Of a DNA stretch of 64,000 nucleotides, positions 29,376-40,687 are shown piece by piece (within the stretch, counting starts at the first letter, position 1; each line of letters starts with the position of its first letter). The notes under the pieces were generated by a model that saw only the letters and a list, made by a program, of their open reading frames with translations, was not told the origin of the DNA and did no database searches. The position numbers and the translations under genes are program-made. Source of the DNA: Macrosoma leucophasiata (Eukaryota > Arthropoda > Insecta > Lepidoptera > Hedylidae); contig JAWQUS010000026.1 in NCBI GenBank assembly GCA_036365455.1, positions 10,310,001 through 10,374,000 of the forward strand, read 5' to 3'.

Positions 29376-30419
29376 TACTTAATAATATAATTTTGGTAAG
29401 TAACAATGTAGGTAAATTACACGTAGGTATAATAGGTATTAAAGAGTAATCAACTAAATACTCCTTCAGTTCATTCATTTGTGTTTCTTTTTCTACGTCA
29501 ACTATCCGTGTTGCAATGTCAATATTGTCAATGTATTTATATTCTTTGACAACAACAAGACATCAATTCGCACAAAAACATAGGCGATATCCACTATTTA
29601 GTAAAATCTTAAGTCCGTAAACACTCGTGTTGTATAGTAGTACATATTTTTTTACAGGTTTTACTCATAACTTCGCAGTAACATCCCAAAAGATGTAAGT
29701 TTATATTTCGGCAGCGCGCTGTACATCCTCCCCTCACAAAGAGCCGCAGCCGACTAGCCAACTGACGATGATTGAGATTACAGTATGGCGTGACGAAAAG
29801 GCTCGCGCTCATGCACGGAAATTTCGACATTTTATTAATTTTCATTAATGAATAACACCAAAATAAATAAAACTCTTAATTAAAACTGTGAGTAATTTAA
29901 AGCCTTTTCTTTTGCAATAAAAACGAAGCAAAAAGACTGTGCCGTTTTGGAGAACATTTGCATTTTAAGACAAAAAAGGGCATTTTGAAATGGTTTTTTC
30001 TAAAAGGGGGTTAGCAAATTCAACATTCTGTTCAATTAAAAGTGTTCATTGAATCCTTGTCTGTCGTTGTGTATTTCTATAGTACGGATTTAATTAACAG
30101 TTTTTTCTAGAATTTGACTTAAATCATGTACGAATTTAGGCAATTCACCCTACTTAAGGCCTTAAGGACATAACAACATCTGTCAGACTTAGTCACAAAT
30201 AAAATTCCATTTTAAATACTTATAAAATCATACAATTTTGGATCATATCGTTGTAGAAAAAAAAACAAAAAATAATGGAAGAAGGAGAAAAGAACTTCAC
30301 CAAATATAATAATATCCTCGGTTCGTAGAATAAGATTTATCAACAAATTACGGTTGACTACATATTCTACTATGGATTTAGTTAATTAACGGAAATGTAA
30401 TCAAATCGACAAATCGACT
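29376..30419. other. No gene seen
   Basis: AT-rich. The minus frame at 29609-29845 lacks any domain. A GC-richer patch at 29708-29760 has no match in the window. Confidence 0.45.
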
Positions 30420-33400
30420 TAAAGAAAAGAAAGAAAAGAAAAGAAAACATTTATTTGGACAGCACAGAGACATGACGATACATATTGCCAGACGATTGAT
30501 ACACAGGTATAATTAAACAAAAAAGCAAAAACAATAACAATTAAAAAAGAAAAACAAAGAGATTAAGTCTCACGGCTGGTCCAAATGGGAGCCCAGATCA
30601 GCTTCATGTCAAGTCGATCACATCAATCGACTTGACGCTGATTTTCATCTGGGACCCTGGTGTTTCACGGATGTCAAGCAGATCAAACAAATTAATAAAA
30701 TTAATATTTAAACAAATTAAATAATAATGGTTAACAATATATACTTACATATTTTGTCAGGACAAATAATATAGCATATTTACGATAATTATACATATAT
30801 TCTTATTATACCATACATAAAAATAAATGTTTACAATGAATATCTTTTACATAATATACTTATATTACGTATATATACCGATAATGTTAAAATATAGTAA
30901 ACATATTATTATACATATCATAACGTACCGAGTATAATAATAATAAATATTAAATTCATGACGACATAGCGTGGTGCGTCGGTACAATGATAAGAGTGGG
31001 AGGCTCGATAAAACGACAAGTGACGTCATAGTCGAGTACGTCGATAAAGTGGCTACAGCTGAGCAGGAGGCCCGATAACGGTGATCGATAGCGATCGAAC
31101 GGAATTCATATTATTATGTACGATTGTAACATTTTAATTCGAATCAGTATACAAGTCATCATTTCAAAAATATACAAACAGTTGTGTAGAACTTTATTAG
31201 ACGTGACAATTGTAACAACTTATTATCTTAAACCAATTAAGAAATCGGTAAGGTAGGTACTTGTGTATTTTTTATCATCAATATTTAAGAACATAGTGGA
31301 TATAATATTAAATGATTGTTGCTGTAGTTTATAAATAATATGAATGTTTCTTTCAGTGCAAGTAAATGATTGATATGAGGAGAAAAAAATTAATAATATT
31401 ATTATATTAATGCAATAAACATAAAATTACATTAAATATGGCGGATAGCAAACGGAGACAAAAGATATACAATTTTGCCAAGGCGTCGAATGAAGAGCAA
31501 GGAGACGAGGCCCATCACATGTAGGCTACACACTAGAAGTGAGTAACAATTAGGAACATAGGTATGTTACGTAATTAACAAAAGGGCGACTGAGAAGGAT
31601 GGTACATATATGTATAAGTATGAATATAAGGTTTTTTCAATATTTTCACTTCTAATTTTTATTTTAGGTCTCTGGATCCATTGTTCGTCGACCTGCTCAG
31701 CTCGACTCATCGTGTACTAGTAGGGAACTGGCCGCCTGACCAACACCGACATCTAATGTGCTGGTAATAGAGGCTATATTTGTTGGATTATGGATAAGCG
31801 GAGAGCTCCGTGTCTGAACCTGCTTAGAAATCAGTACAGACGTATCGGCCAGTACTATAAAGTATATATATAGTGCATTAGTGTAAACCATACAAGTAAG
31901 TCCTACCTTTCATAAAACAGATAAATCAACAATCCTATCACCCAGCTCACGCTGCGTGTTCAGGAGATGTTCACGTAGTCGTTTCCTGAACGTGTACAGA
32001 CTGTTGATATATCTTAGGGGCGGGGGAATGTTGTTCCATATCTTGGACGCTGCATACCGAAAACTACCTCTAAAAGACGCAGAATTATGTGAGGGAATAG
32101 AAAGTTGCAATGCACAGCGTCTGACCATGCATTCCCTTTGACTAGAAATCCACCTTAGTTTTTTATATAAATATGAGGGCTCTTTCGACTTTATGATACC
32201 AAAAAGTAGGCATGCAAAATGTAATTTTCTGCGCAGTTTCATTTTCAGCATTGAGTGCTGATTTAAAAATGGTGTCACATGTCCTCGTGACGGAACAGTA
32301 AAACAAAACCGCGCGCAGGCATTCTGTACTCTTTGAACAAGACGGTTCGTTCGAGCTAATAATCGAGGACCATAGACTGCGTCTGCGTAGTTGAGCTTCG
32401 AAAGGACTAGCGACTCGACAAGTTGTATACGCAATTCTTCAGACACATAAGGTCTAATTTTGTACAAAAGCTTCAAACGATAAAAACAATTTCTTACTGA
32501 GTCTGATACATGTCTTTCGAATCTCAACTCACTATCAACACATAACCCCAAATTGCGGACTTCCGTTACTCTTTCTATAGGTTGGCCAGACAATGTTACA
32601 TTTACCGATAACGGTAGCGATTTTAACTGACCTTTAGTACCAAATAATATATATTTTGTTTTTGCAGGGTTAAGAATTAGACAGTTACTGTTTGACCAAT
32701 CTGATATGATTTGTAGGTCTCGATTGAGGCTTTCTAGTGCTGACTTAATCATACTTGGTTTAAAAGAAATATAAATTTGTACGTCATCTGCATAGATATG
32801 GTAGTTACAAGATTGGAGACGATTCGCTATGTCTGCGCAGTACAAAATAAATAAGATCGGGCCGAGTATTGAACCCTGCGGAACTCCCATCTCTACAGAA
32901 GCAGGTTCAGAAATTCTTGTGCTGCCATCAGCCAAGCTCAATTCTACAAGCTGCTTTCTGTAGTTAAGGTAGCTGTGGAACCACTGTAGTGTATTTTGAT
33001 GGAAGCCATAGTATTTCAGCTTTGCCAGTAGAATGGGAATTTCAATACAATCAAAAGCACGGGAATAGTCGAGTAACACAAGGATCGTGCACATGCCCTT
33101 ATCCTGTGCGGCTAGTATATTATCAGTTACATCTAATAGGGCTGTAGTTGTGCTGCGTCTTTTTCTGAAACCGGATTGCAGCTCCGGTAGAATTGAGTTA
33201 GTTTCAAGGTAATCTGCTAACTGACGACAAATTATTTTTTCCAGTACTTTAGAAAGACATGGCAGGATGCTAATTGGGCGAAGATCTGAAACTGTTATAG
33301 GGTTTGATTTTTTTGGTAAAGGTCTGACTGATGCGATTTTCCATATGTCAGGAAAAGTTGATGTTTCAATAGAATTATTTATAATATGCGTAATGATAGG

Positions 33401-33672
33401 AAGTATGTGTAATAAACAAGTAGTCAACATAGCAAGAGATATATTATCACACCCAACAGCGTTTGATTTTAATCCTTGTAGACATTTTAATACATATTGT
33501 TGATTTACTGGTTCAATTTTAAAAGTTGAATTGCTGAAACTGTGATATTCAAAATATGTCAACAAAGAAATTGTTGGTTTTGTTTTACACGGTAAATTCA
33601 GAAATTCGCTGTTAATGTGATCAGGATCTATAAAATGGGGTGGGAGACTTTCTCTGTGTCGTGTCGATATAA
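30420..33672 (-). mobile_element. CR1/Jockey-like LINE, 5'-truncated
   Basis: Minus-strand non-LTR retrotransposon with an open reverse transcriptase (31910-33670). The 3' side is AT-rich and ends at about 30420 with CCAAATAAATGTTTTCTTTT followed by a CTTTT-type run, including AATAAA. If all of this is its 3' UTR it is about 1.5 kb, long for the group; an insertion or a second element inside 30420-31909 is possible. The 5' end stops abruptly at about 33672 against a different LINE tail, so the endonuclease domain was lost by 5' truncation on insertion. Confidence 0.7.
31910..33670 (-). CDS. Reverse transcriptase of a CR1/Jockey-like LINE (partial)
   Basis: Copies LINE RNA into DNA at the insertion site. 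The open frame has no in-frame stop for about 586 codons. The longest stretch from the first start-like codon (TTG at 33565) is 551 residues, but family-like sequence continues upstream (PPHFIDPDHINSEF) to about 33670, so the true start is missing. Using the 551-residue numbering: the fingers region has VRPLPKK near 80 and RPISILPCLSKVLEK at 96-110. Motif A is LLDYSRAFD with Asp 166, motif B is MGVPQGSILGPILF at 226-239, and the catalytic YADD is at 258-261. The C-terminal region ends with the GSFRYAASKIWNNIPPPLR phrase common in CR1/Jockey-type proteins. All catalytic residues are present. No APE endonuclease is encoded, so the copy cannot move by itself. The lack of stops implies a recent insertion. 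Confidence 0.9.
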   Translation of the reverse strand: MSTRHRESLPPHFIDPDHINSEFLNLPCKTKPTISLLTYFEYHSFSNSTFKIEPVNQQYVLKCLQGLKSNAVGCDNISLAMLTTCLLHILPIITHIINNSIETSTFPDIWKIASVRPLPKKSNPITVSDLRPISILPCLSKVLEKIICRQLADYLETNSILPELQSGFRKRRSTTTALLDVTDNILAAQDKGMCTILVLLDYSRAFDCIEIPILLAKLKYYGFHQNTLQWFHSYLNYRKQLVELSLADGSTRISEPASVEMGVPQGSILGPILFILYCADIANRLQSCNYHIYADDVQIYISFKPSMIKSALESLNRDLQIISDWSNSNCLILNPAKTKYILFGTKGQLKSLPLSVNVTLSGQPIERVTEVRNLGLCVDSELRFERHVSDSVRNCFYRLKLLYKIRPYVSEELRIQLVESLVLSKLNYADAVYGPRLLARTNRLVQRVQNACARFCFTVPSRGHVTPFLNQHSMLKMKLRRKLHFACLLFGIIKSKEPSYLYKKLRWISSQRECMVRRCALQLSIPSHNSASFRGSFRYAASKIWNNIPPPLRYINSLYTFRKRLREHLLNTQRELGDRIVDLSVL

Positions 33673-33735
33673 TGTATGTATGTATGTATCTTCACGCCAG
33701 GTCCCTAACGGGGTAGGCAGAGATATAATGTCCTT
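33672..33735 (-). repeat. RTE-like LINE tail
   Basis: TATGTATGTATGTATCTTCA, CGCCAGGTCCCTAACGGGGT and AGGCAGAGA are the reverse of the tail at 25395-25457. It abuts the truncated 5' end of the CR1-like LINE, which probably inserted beside or into it. Confidence 0.65.
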
Positions 33736-33887
33736 TTTAATATTCTTCCACAATAATTTAGGATCTTGTATTCATGGAACTCCATCCGAATATAATATAC
33801 GTAGAACACGTTTTTGCTATACTTACTTAATAAAGTATGTATTACTTGCCTAAGTATAATCTATATCTATCTTTTTAATTTTGGTGT

Positions 33888-34062
33888 ACTTAACTGCTTC
33901 GTTGGTCTATATACACATAAACCGACGGTCAAAATGCCGATTCAGATTGAGGCCTAACTTGTTTTGCTTATGAGACAGTTATTACGGTGCTAATTTCAAG
34001 AAAATTAATCAATTTTTCGTCACTTTCTGAACGCGAATCGGACTCACACTTGGCCGGATTTT
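33888..34062 (-). repeat. SINE-A fragment and another repeat end
   Basis: 33888-33995 carries AAACCGACGGTCAAAATGCC, GATTGAGGCCTAACTTGTTT and GACAGTTATTACGGTGC, the middle of an old SINE-A. 34005-34062 has TGAACGCGAATCGGACTCAC ACTTGGCCGG, a dispersed repeat end seen also near 4030 and 23465. Confidence 0.5.
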
Positions 34063-34383
34063 TATCTGTAGGTATGTGACGTTTCAGATAGTTGACAACC
34101 CTATGCATGCCACTTCCTCCAAGTGGGTGGGCTTAGATTTTTACACGTAAACATTTCTCTCTCTATTATAACACGTGTTTCATAGATTAGTGGGAGCTAA
34201 ATATAATTTTCATTCATGTTTTGTTAATGTGTACGCAACGATTGGTTATGTACGTAATAGCTTACGGAATTTCTAATTATATTGTGTTAGGTAAATGTCT
34301 GAGCTAATAAAAATATCAGTATGATTATAAAAACCAACGACTGATAGAGAAGACGATTTTTTAGCTAATTCTTAATATCACAT

Positions 34384-34648
34384 TATTTTTTTTATTTTTA
34401 TGTCAAGACGTAGCAAACAAGCATACAGCTTACAATGTATTTTAATGTAGATGCGTTGCCACTCCAGAAGCCTAAGGTTAGGTAAGGCTCCCGAAGTATT
34501 GTCTCTTTGCCAGAAATTTCAGGGTCGTACATTACCACCTAACTGGAACACGCCAATTCTAATCACTACCATTTAGCGGCAATGGTATGCGATATATAAA
34601 AAACAGGTAATGCGATGGCGCATAGGTGAGCTCTACCGCCAATAAAAA
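34384..34648 (-). mobile_element. SINE-A copy, diverged
   Basis: T-run, GTAGCAAACAAGCATACAGC, AATGTAGATGCGTTGCCACT, CGTACATTACCACCTAACTG, ACTACCATTTAGCGGCAATG and GTGAGCTCTACCGCCAATA. About 30 bp of the middle are rearranged. Confidence 0.82.
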
Positions 34649-36749
34649 TTAAAAAAAAAAACGTTGTTCTATAGACATATACCTGATCTATTTTAAAAAA
34701 ATCTCTATTGTTTGCTATATGTTTACATCAAACATTGTTTGGGAAATTTAATTGCAAAAAAAAAAAAACATTTTTGTAGCGATGATATTTAGTCATAAAT
34801 GTAGAGTATAAAATGTATGCAATGTATAAAATTATTTCATTATTGTGATCCCGGTTTTATTTAATAAGTCCAGCGACACAAACTGGGGATTGAATGCGAA
34901 CGCAATTGTATGTAAATGCCGATGTCGAAGCCCATCTGAAGGGCCTAATGGATTACCGCGCGCTGCGGGATTCCGCCCGCGTCGTTTACGATTGTATTCA
35001 TTCTGTTATGCACCTGTAACTGCAAAATATCCGGAGAAATATTCTCTGTATTTTTTAATATGAAGCGATTTTTGTACGGATAAAAATGCATTTTTTAAAA
35101 TTGGTATACGGTTTTTTGTGGCATATTAGTTGTAAACAATTATTTTATTTGCATTGATGGTAGGTAAGTGAATAACTACATCCTATAATTGGTTTTCAAT
35201 GCAGATATTTGTCACTTAAAAGCCTAGATCTTATCGTAGAAATAGCTAACCGAAACTCAACGACAGTGCCAAAATCTGAAAATCTACCATTTACAAACAT
35301 TGCTTGTGAAATTCAATTGATTTTACGTGTAATATATTATTATAATAATTATCAAAAGTAATGACAATTAATTAGGTATTATTGTATTATGTTATACGGT
35401 ATCTTGGTTTAGTATCTTATTGTTATATTTTTTACTTAATTTCCTATTATAATACATAAGAGCGTATTACCATCGTAATGGGCAATTAATGTCAATTAAG
35501 CGTTTTAATGAATAACGTATAAATAAGCATATTAAAGTTATACGTGTTAGAGTACGTAATGTCACGTTTGTACTGCGCGTTTAAATCACGTTTGTGTCAA
35601 TTAAAATCCAGGTACACAATATACTAAACGCTTGAAAGTGCTTTATTGCCCATATAACTTATTTAAATTGACAATTTTATTTTGTTTTCTTGCTTTTGTG
35701 CACTTAGCCGAGTCGTGTCGGTCAATCCCGCGAGCTAAACTGTAATTACATTAATAAATTCTCACAGACAACTTACCGCGCGAAGGTGAAAGTGAATTCA
35801 CTTGTCTACGTGATTGTACCCTATGGTTATTAATTTTTTAGACATGCGGGCGTGTCTGTACCTACTACTGCGTTACTTTTGCTTTTCAACGACAATCGCG
35901 TAGAACGGGCTGCTAGATTGTATAATTGGATAGAAAACTGTGTAACTTGGAATGTCTTGTTCTGTATACAAAAGTATGAATGTATTATGATAAGTAATCA
36001 TTTTGGCCATCATATCAGCCTTGGGCTTGTTGTATTTTATATGACATAAAATAACAAACATGCCATCGGCAATGAAAACTATACAAGTTAGTTACCTATG
36101 CTGAAATGCGTTTAGATCATAGAGCAACAGCGGAGAGGGGACTAGCCATATGCAGGTTTTCCCCTTTGTCAAAGTACAAGCCTTAAAGGGGCCTATACCT
36201 GTCGCCTAGATGTTTAAATGTGTGCTTGAATTTTTTTCTGCATTTTGTTAAAATCAAGGTGTGAGTTTCGTAGTAATAAACGATTTTTGTAGTGTGCGTG
36301 TGTGTCGCACGTATTTATTTTTTTGCACTCCCTGCAAGATATGACAGACTATTTTGCATCTGTAATAATCGCTATGGCTACTCCGTTTTGCTCTATGCGT
36401 TTAGGTACACCCGACGCGCGACGTACATCCGAATACTTACCCGAGACAAACTCATTCCATAAACATGTTGTTCCTTGAAAAATATATAGGTATTATGTTC
36501 TTTCATTTCTATTAATGTAATTGTGAAAAAATCATTTCATTTCATCATCACTTTCACTTCATAACATTAGAAACAAATTGAAATACTTACATCGGCGCAG
36601 TGCTGTGCGAACGTCAGGCAATTTGTCAATAAAAACCCGCAAATCAATAAACGTATATCCTCGGTACATCACTTGCGTTACATGCAGTCATTTCTCATTC
36701 GGTGTCATAATAAATCCAAGTGAAAACTCGTTCGCAACGCACCAAGGAC
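34649..36749. other. No gene supported; two possible conserved segments
   Basis: 2.1 kb free of recognised repeats, the longest such stretch apart from 45.6-47.3 kb. 34890-35000 is GC-richer (GGGCCTAATGGATTACCGCG, GGATTCCGCCCGCGTCGTTT) and 35475-35620 has homeodomain-like cores (GGGCAATTAATGTCAATTAAG). Freedom from repeats plus motif-rich DNA hints at regulatory function, but there is no direct evidence. Frames at 35852-36061 overlap on both strands and are not credible. Confidence 0.35.
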
Positions 36750-37340
36750 GCGGGCGCTGCAACGTAGACGATTGTATCGTCTCTTCCAAACAATAACAAC
36801 ATGCGATTATATTATATACGCGTTAATAATCGCGGCAATCGATTCCAATTTCTATACATTGCGCGCGACTGTACCAATTGGTTTGTTAGACATAAACCAA
36901 ATTCAAATAAGGATCATAGCTCAATAGAGCCACTCGGCACCCGACCAGCACCGCCTCGTTTTACGGCGTCCACTCGTTGTCGACGGGTGGTCAAAGTCAA
37001 CGCAAGACAAACTAGCGGTCCACTCGCGGTCCGCGCGTCGACAACGAGTGGATGCGCGCCACCCGCTCGTTGACGGCTTGCGGTTGCAGCGATACGAAGC
37101 GGAGTTGATGTAATGAGCGCAAACCGCTCGATGCGATGCTTGAGGCGGTCGGGCGCTGGTCGGGTCAGCTATGACCCTAAAAATAACAATGAAGTTGAAT
37201 TGTTGTCTTCAAAATAGTCGTCTACACATTAACAAATTGAATATTTGTTTCAGCGAAAAACGCGCAGACTTGACGATACAATCGCGGCAATCAATTGCGA
37301 TAACTGTTTTCGCGCGACTGTATCAATAATTTATCAAAAT
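36750..37340. repeat. GC-rich block of inverted and direct repeats
   Basis: A GC-rich core is bounded by TCATAGCTC (36914-36922) with ACCCGACCAGC on one side and GCTGGTCGGGTCAGCTATGA (37155-37174) on the other. Inside, CCACTCGTTGTCGAC (36970-36984) pairs perfectly with GTCGACAACGAGTGG (37037-37051). Outside, a direct repeat of about 50 bp (AATCGCGGCAATCGATT...CGCGCGACTGTACCAAT, about 36828-36875) recurs at about 37280-37330. It looks like a MITE or other non-autonomous DNA element, but no target duplication is certain. The frame at 36801-37073 is judged non-coding. Confidence 0.6.
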
Positions 37341-37851
37341 AGCGTTCGTATAAAACATATAAAAATTAAATATTTTGTGTAGTACCTACCTATTTATTAT
37401 AGAGAAATCGCAACCGATTGTCGTGAACGTCGTGGTTTTAAACTCAATGGTTAAAATATGCTTACAAACTCAATATCTATACCTCGATACCTACTAAATA
37501 TCCGTGCATTAACGATCGATATCGATATAGGTATCGCAGTACGGGGTGGTAGGTACTGTCCGAGTGTCCAACCAAGTGAATAGTGTTATGATTGATAACG
37601 TGGCTTCGCGGAATTTATCGCGGTTTATGAATAGACCCGCTATCAGTGGTTAGCAGTTTGAACAACATAATAATAGTGCCGCTTAAATATTTAAGCGCTT
37701 TGTTAGATACATTTTTATAATTGAAGCTCATGAGTAACTGTTTTGTTTTTTAGTCGACTAGAAGCTAAAACGAATAAATCATTAAGTAGGTGGCCATGTC
37801 AATAATGATAGCGTATATTTGTAGGTACACAACACAGTAGGTATATATTTA
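37341..37851. other. No gene seen
   Basis: AT-rich. A TCGATATCGATATAGGTATC palindromic run sits at about 37516-37535. Nothing else. Confidence 0.45.
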
Positions 37852-37997
37852 CCCCCTTATTCGTAAACGTACATTAGATACGTTTTAGCTTTCTAAAGCT
37901 TTGTCTTTGTCAGTTACATTGTCAAATGTGCATGATAGAAAAAGACAAAGGAGAGATTAGCAACACTTTAGCTAAAATACGTTTATGAATAAGGAGG
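37852..37997. mobile_element. PIF/Harbinger-like MITE, copy 1
   Basis: 146 bp with terminal inverted repeats CCCCCTTATTCGTAAACGTA and TACGTTTATGAATAAGGAGG, flanked by TTA on both sides (37849-37851 and 37998-38000). A 3-bp TTA/TWA duplication points to the PIF/Harbinger superfamily. The internal words GCTTTGTCTTTGTCAGTTAC and GGAGAGATTAGCAACACTTT are shared with 42836-42983. Confidence 0.88.
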
Positions 37998-38644
37998 TTA
38001 AACTATTGCCGTTATGAAGGCGATCTTGAAAGCAATAATGAGAAAGACTCTACTTTTACTCTAATTGACTCTACTTTTACTTCTATGCTCTACTAGAAAG
38101 CAGAGAATATGTAATATATAAGTGCCTGCAAAGTCAGTAAAAAAGTAAGACCACATAACAGTACGTTTATCTCTGCACGGTTATTAACTTAACTAATGGA
38201 GGTTAGATATGTTATACATACAGTAACTGTTATCTGTAATTGTTTCTTTTCCATTTAAAACTTAATTTTAAAGTACTTTTTAAATTTCGTTCAGAATCGA
38301 ATTTTTTTTCACTGGCGTCGAAATCTATTCTTGCATTATGTTCAGTTATTCATTTGCAATGGAAAAAGGTACACGTACCACTCAACGAAAATTCCAAATT
38401 GATTTTTAATTTAGGAAAATGAATAAATTAAGTATTTTTAGAAGCTGGTTGAATTTTAAATTTAAAGCATTTTGCTGGAAAAACTTGCATTCAATATTTT
38501 TATACTTTTGACTACTTATTGTATGTTTTTTTTAGAAACATGTGCACTGCAAGCAAATGTCACGCAGTGGCTATACTTACGAGAAGTAGTATGTTGGTCT
38601 TTTTATCTTTGGATCTGGATCAATTTTTGTCACTTGTAACAACT
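37998..38644. other. No gene seen
   Basis: AT-rich, likely intron upstream of the exon at 38888. Frame 38240-38422 has no features. Confidence 0.4.
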
Positions 38645-38770
38645 ACCTCAGTAGTAGCAGGCCACTACTGGGGTCTTGGGATCTTGTCCATCCCGGGTCG
38701 AGGAGGAGTAAGTGCCCTTGAGAGTTTTCCTGTTTCTAGCAGTTTCCCAGTTCCACTCTCGAAGTAATTC
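38645..38770 (+). repeat. SINE-D 5' part, diverged
   Basis: CCTCAGTAGTAGCAGGCCAC, TACTGGGGTCTTGGGATCTT, CCATCCCGGGTCGAGGAGG, then CAGTTTCCCAGTTCC. The tRNA-like head is partly kept. It lies in the presumed intron just upstream of the exon. Confidence 0.6.
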
Positions 38771-38887
38771 CGTGATCCACGAGACATGAAACTGGTGAAT
38801 CATGAGTGTTAACCGTAATAGCGATATGAAACCTTATATACAGATAAATAAGAAACTTAAACTAACGTTACATCCGATTGTCCTCAG

Positions 38888-39122
38888 GTACGACAAGTGG
38901 GAGCGCGGCGGGGGCGGCGGCGCGGGCGGCGGCGCGTGGGCCGGCCGCGACGCCCGCGACCGCGACGCGCGCGACTCCCGCGACACACGCGACCGCGACA
39001 CGCGCGAGGCCCGCGACCGCGAGCGCGACCGGGAACGCGAGCGGCAGGCGCGCGCGCACCAGATGTCGCACGCGCACGCCGCCGAGCCGGATGCCTCGTC
39101 TCTCTTTCCCGCGCCTGTCAGG
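38888..39122 (+). CDS. Probable internal exon: Arg-Asp/Arg-Glu repeat protein
   Basis: The only convincing host coding exon. A polypyrimidine/acceptor (TCCGATTGTCCTCAG) precedes 38888 and a strong donor GTGAGT follows 39122, giving a 235-bp exon. It enters after two bases of a codon and leaves at a codon boundary. The frame has no stop and reads YDKWERGG, a Gly/Ala run, then repeated RD and RE pairs (DARDRDARDSRDTRDRD, REAR, DRERDRERERQ) and a tail HQMSHAHAAEPDASSLFPAPVR (written here in part). Third positions are almost all G or C while both flanks are AT-rich. Low-complexity Arg-Asp/Arg-Glu tracts occur in nuclear chromatin and RNA-processing proteins (Atrophin/RERE, AUTS2-like, SR-type). 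Which gene this is cannot be told from one exon. Two other open frames over the same bases are shadows of the high GC. Confidence 0.72.
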
Positions 39123-39427
39123 GTGAGTTCAAATATTGCTCGTTTAAAAGCGGCTTCATAGCGGCATATCTCCGCAAATCCTCAGAAGTTACACTAGGAC
39201 GTATCCTTTGTAAAAAAAGCGGCCAAATATGAGTGGGACTTGCCCATGAAGTATTTGTATTTCAAGTGATTGACTTCTAGAAAAAATGTTTCTCATTCGC
39301 TTGTCGTACAACTGACAGTCAGACAGAAATTGACCAACATACAAAATACAAGAAAATACATCAACTAGGCAAAATACGAGTAAAATATAGATCCCAACGC
39401 AGATGTATTTCGACCGTTAAGGATTGT
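39123..39427. other. Presumed intron after the exon
   Basis: Composition drops back to AT-rich immediately after the donor site; no further exon seen. Confidence 0.45.
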
Positions 39428-39720
39428 GGTTTTTTTTAATATGTAATGGAAGTGGCAAACAAGCATGCAGTTCACATTGATGTTAAGTGATGACTGCAAC
39501 CTATAGACACCCACACAAAGACCAAGGTCAAAATGCAGATGCGTTACCACTCCTGAGGCCTAAGTTGTTATGCCTCTGTACCGGAAATTACAGGGCCGTA
39601 CATTACCACCTGACCGGAACACGATTGTGCTGATCACTACCATTTAGCGGCAAGTATAATAGGTAAAGCGATGGTACCTAATCCCGCGAGCTCCGTCACT
39701 GGAGCTCTACCACCAGTAAA
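39428..39720 (-). mobile_element. SINE-A copy, well conserved
   Basis: Full length, T-run at left to GAGCTCTACCACCAGTA at right. Minor changes such as ACACGATTGTGCTGATCACT. Confidence 0.92.
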
Positions 39721-40460
39721 TGTGTTATTATACATTTGGGTCAGGGTCACAAATAAACCATGCTGATCCTGGCCGGATTAAAAGAAACAGGTTTGTGGGC
39801 AACATGCTTATTGCGGTCGTAATCTTTTAAGCCTTTAAATTTGACAGAGGGAGATGTGAGGCGCTTAATTACTGGATAGCCTCTCATTTTGCACCATCCT
39901 TGACAAATCTTAATTAGTTCTAAAACAATGGCCGTTGATCTCACTTGTGAGGGCCGGCGATAGAAAATTGGTCATTACTATATTTCTTCTTGCCTTTATT
40001 GCTAAGAATTGCTGTGGATTGCTGTAGATAGGTTGTGAGACAATTTTGTTGCCCGTCATAAAACTTATCTTAATCTGTTAAACCACATCTGACAACAGAA
40101 CGCTGATAAGTGTAATAAAATGTTCAGTTTGTTATGTGTGTTAATGAGGGATTTTTATTGTTATTAGTGGTTGCCCGCGTTTTCTTTCAGTCTTCATCTT
40201 ATACAGTTTTCTCGTTTCCTTATTTTTCTCCCTTTGGAGTCAAAATATTGCCTGTATTGCTCAAAAGCATGCTTTAGATCTTTCACAGTTGCCCTAAAAC
40301 ACCCTAAAATATTGATGTTACGTCAAATACTCCCTAGGTATCGTTATAATTAAAAAAAAAGGCAGATCTCCGCCTTCTTGGACATCGGACATTAGACGTG
40401 AAAATTCATTAATTCGTACATTCATTAAATTTAGCTTCATGGGTCACTCTAGGTCTATAG
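39721..40460. other. No gene seen
   Basis: AT-rich. The minus frame at 39747-39944 has no recognisable domain. Confidence 0.45.
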
Positions 40461-40687
40461 GACTTTTTACACGGCACGGTATTCAGGGTACGATATCATG
40501 GGAAGGGTCAGGGAAGTGTAATAACATTTAGGGAGTTAGGGTCCTAATTAGGGCGACCGGAGCGGCCCGTGTATTTGTACTGTGATTGAGTTGGGCCACT
40601 GTCCGGATAGTGTAATAAGCGGCAACCCGGCGCGAGGCCACGCCCACCCTTTCTGCCGGACCCTGAATACCGTGTCGTGTAAATGTC
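40461..40687. mobile_element. MITE with 28-bp terminal inverted repeats
   Basis: Left end GACTTTTTACACGGCACGGT then ATTCAGGGT (40461-40489). Right end ACCCTGAATACCGTGTCGTG then TAAATGTC (40660-40687). The arms match at 25 of 28 positions or so. The interior is GC-rich and non-coding. No clear target duplication is visible, so the superfamily is not assigned. Confidence 0.75.

Noticed and set aside
36801..37073. 90-codon frame in a GC-rich block
   Set aside because: The block is built of inverted repeats; the frame crosses their centre and has no domain or splice context.
38868..39232. Overlapping frames rich in Ala/Arg on both strands over the exon
   Set aside because: High GC removes stops in every frame. 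Only the frame with RD/RE repeats agrees with the splice phases and ordinary codon third-position bias.
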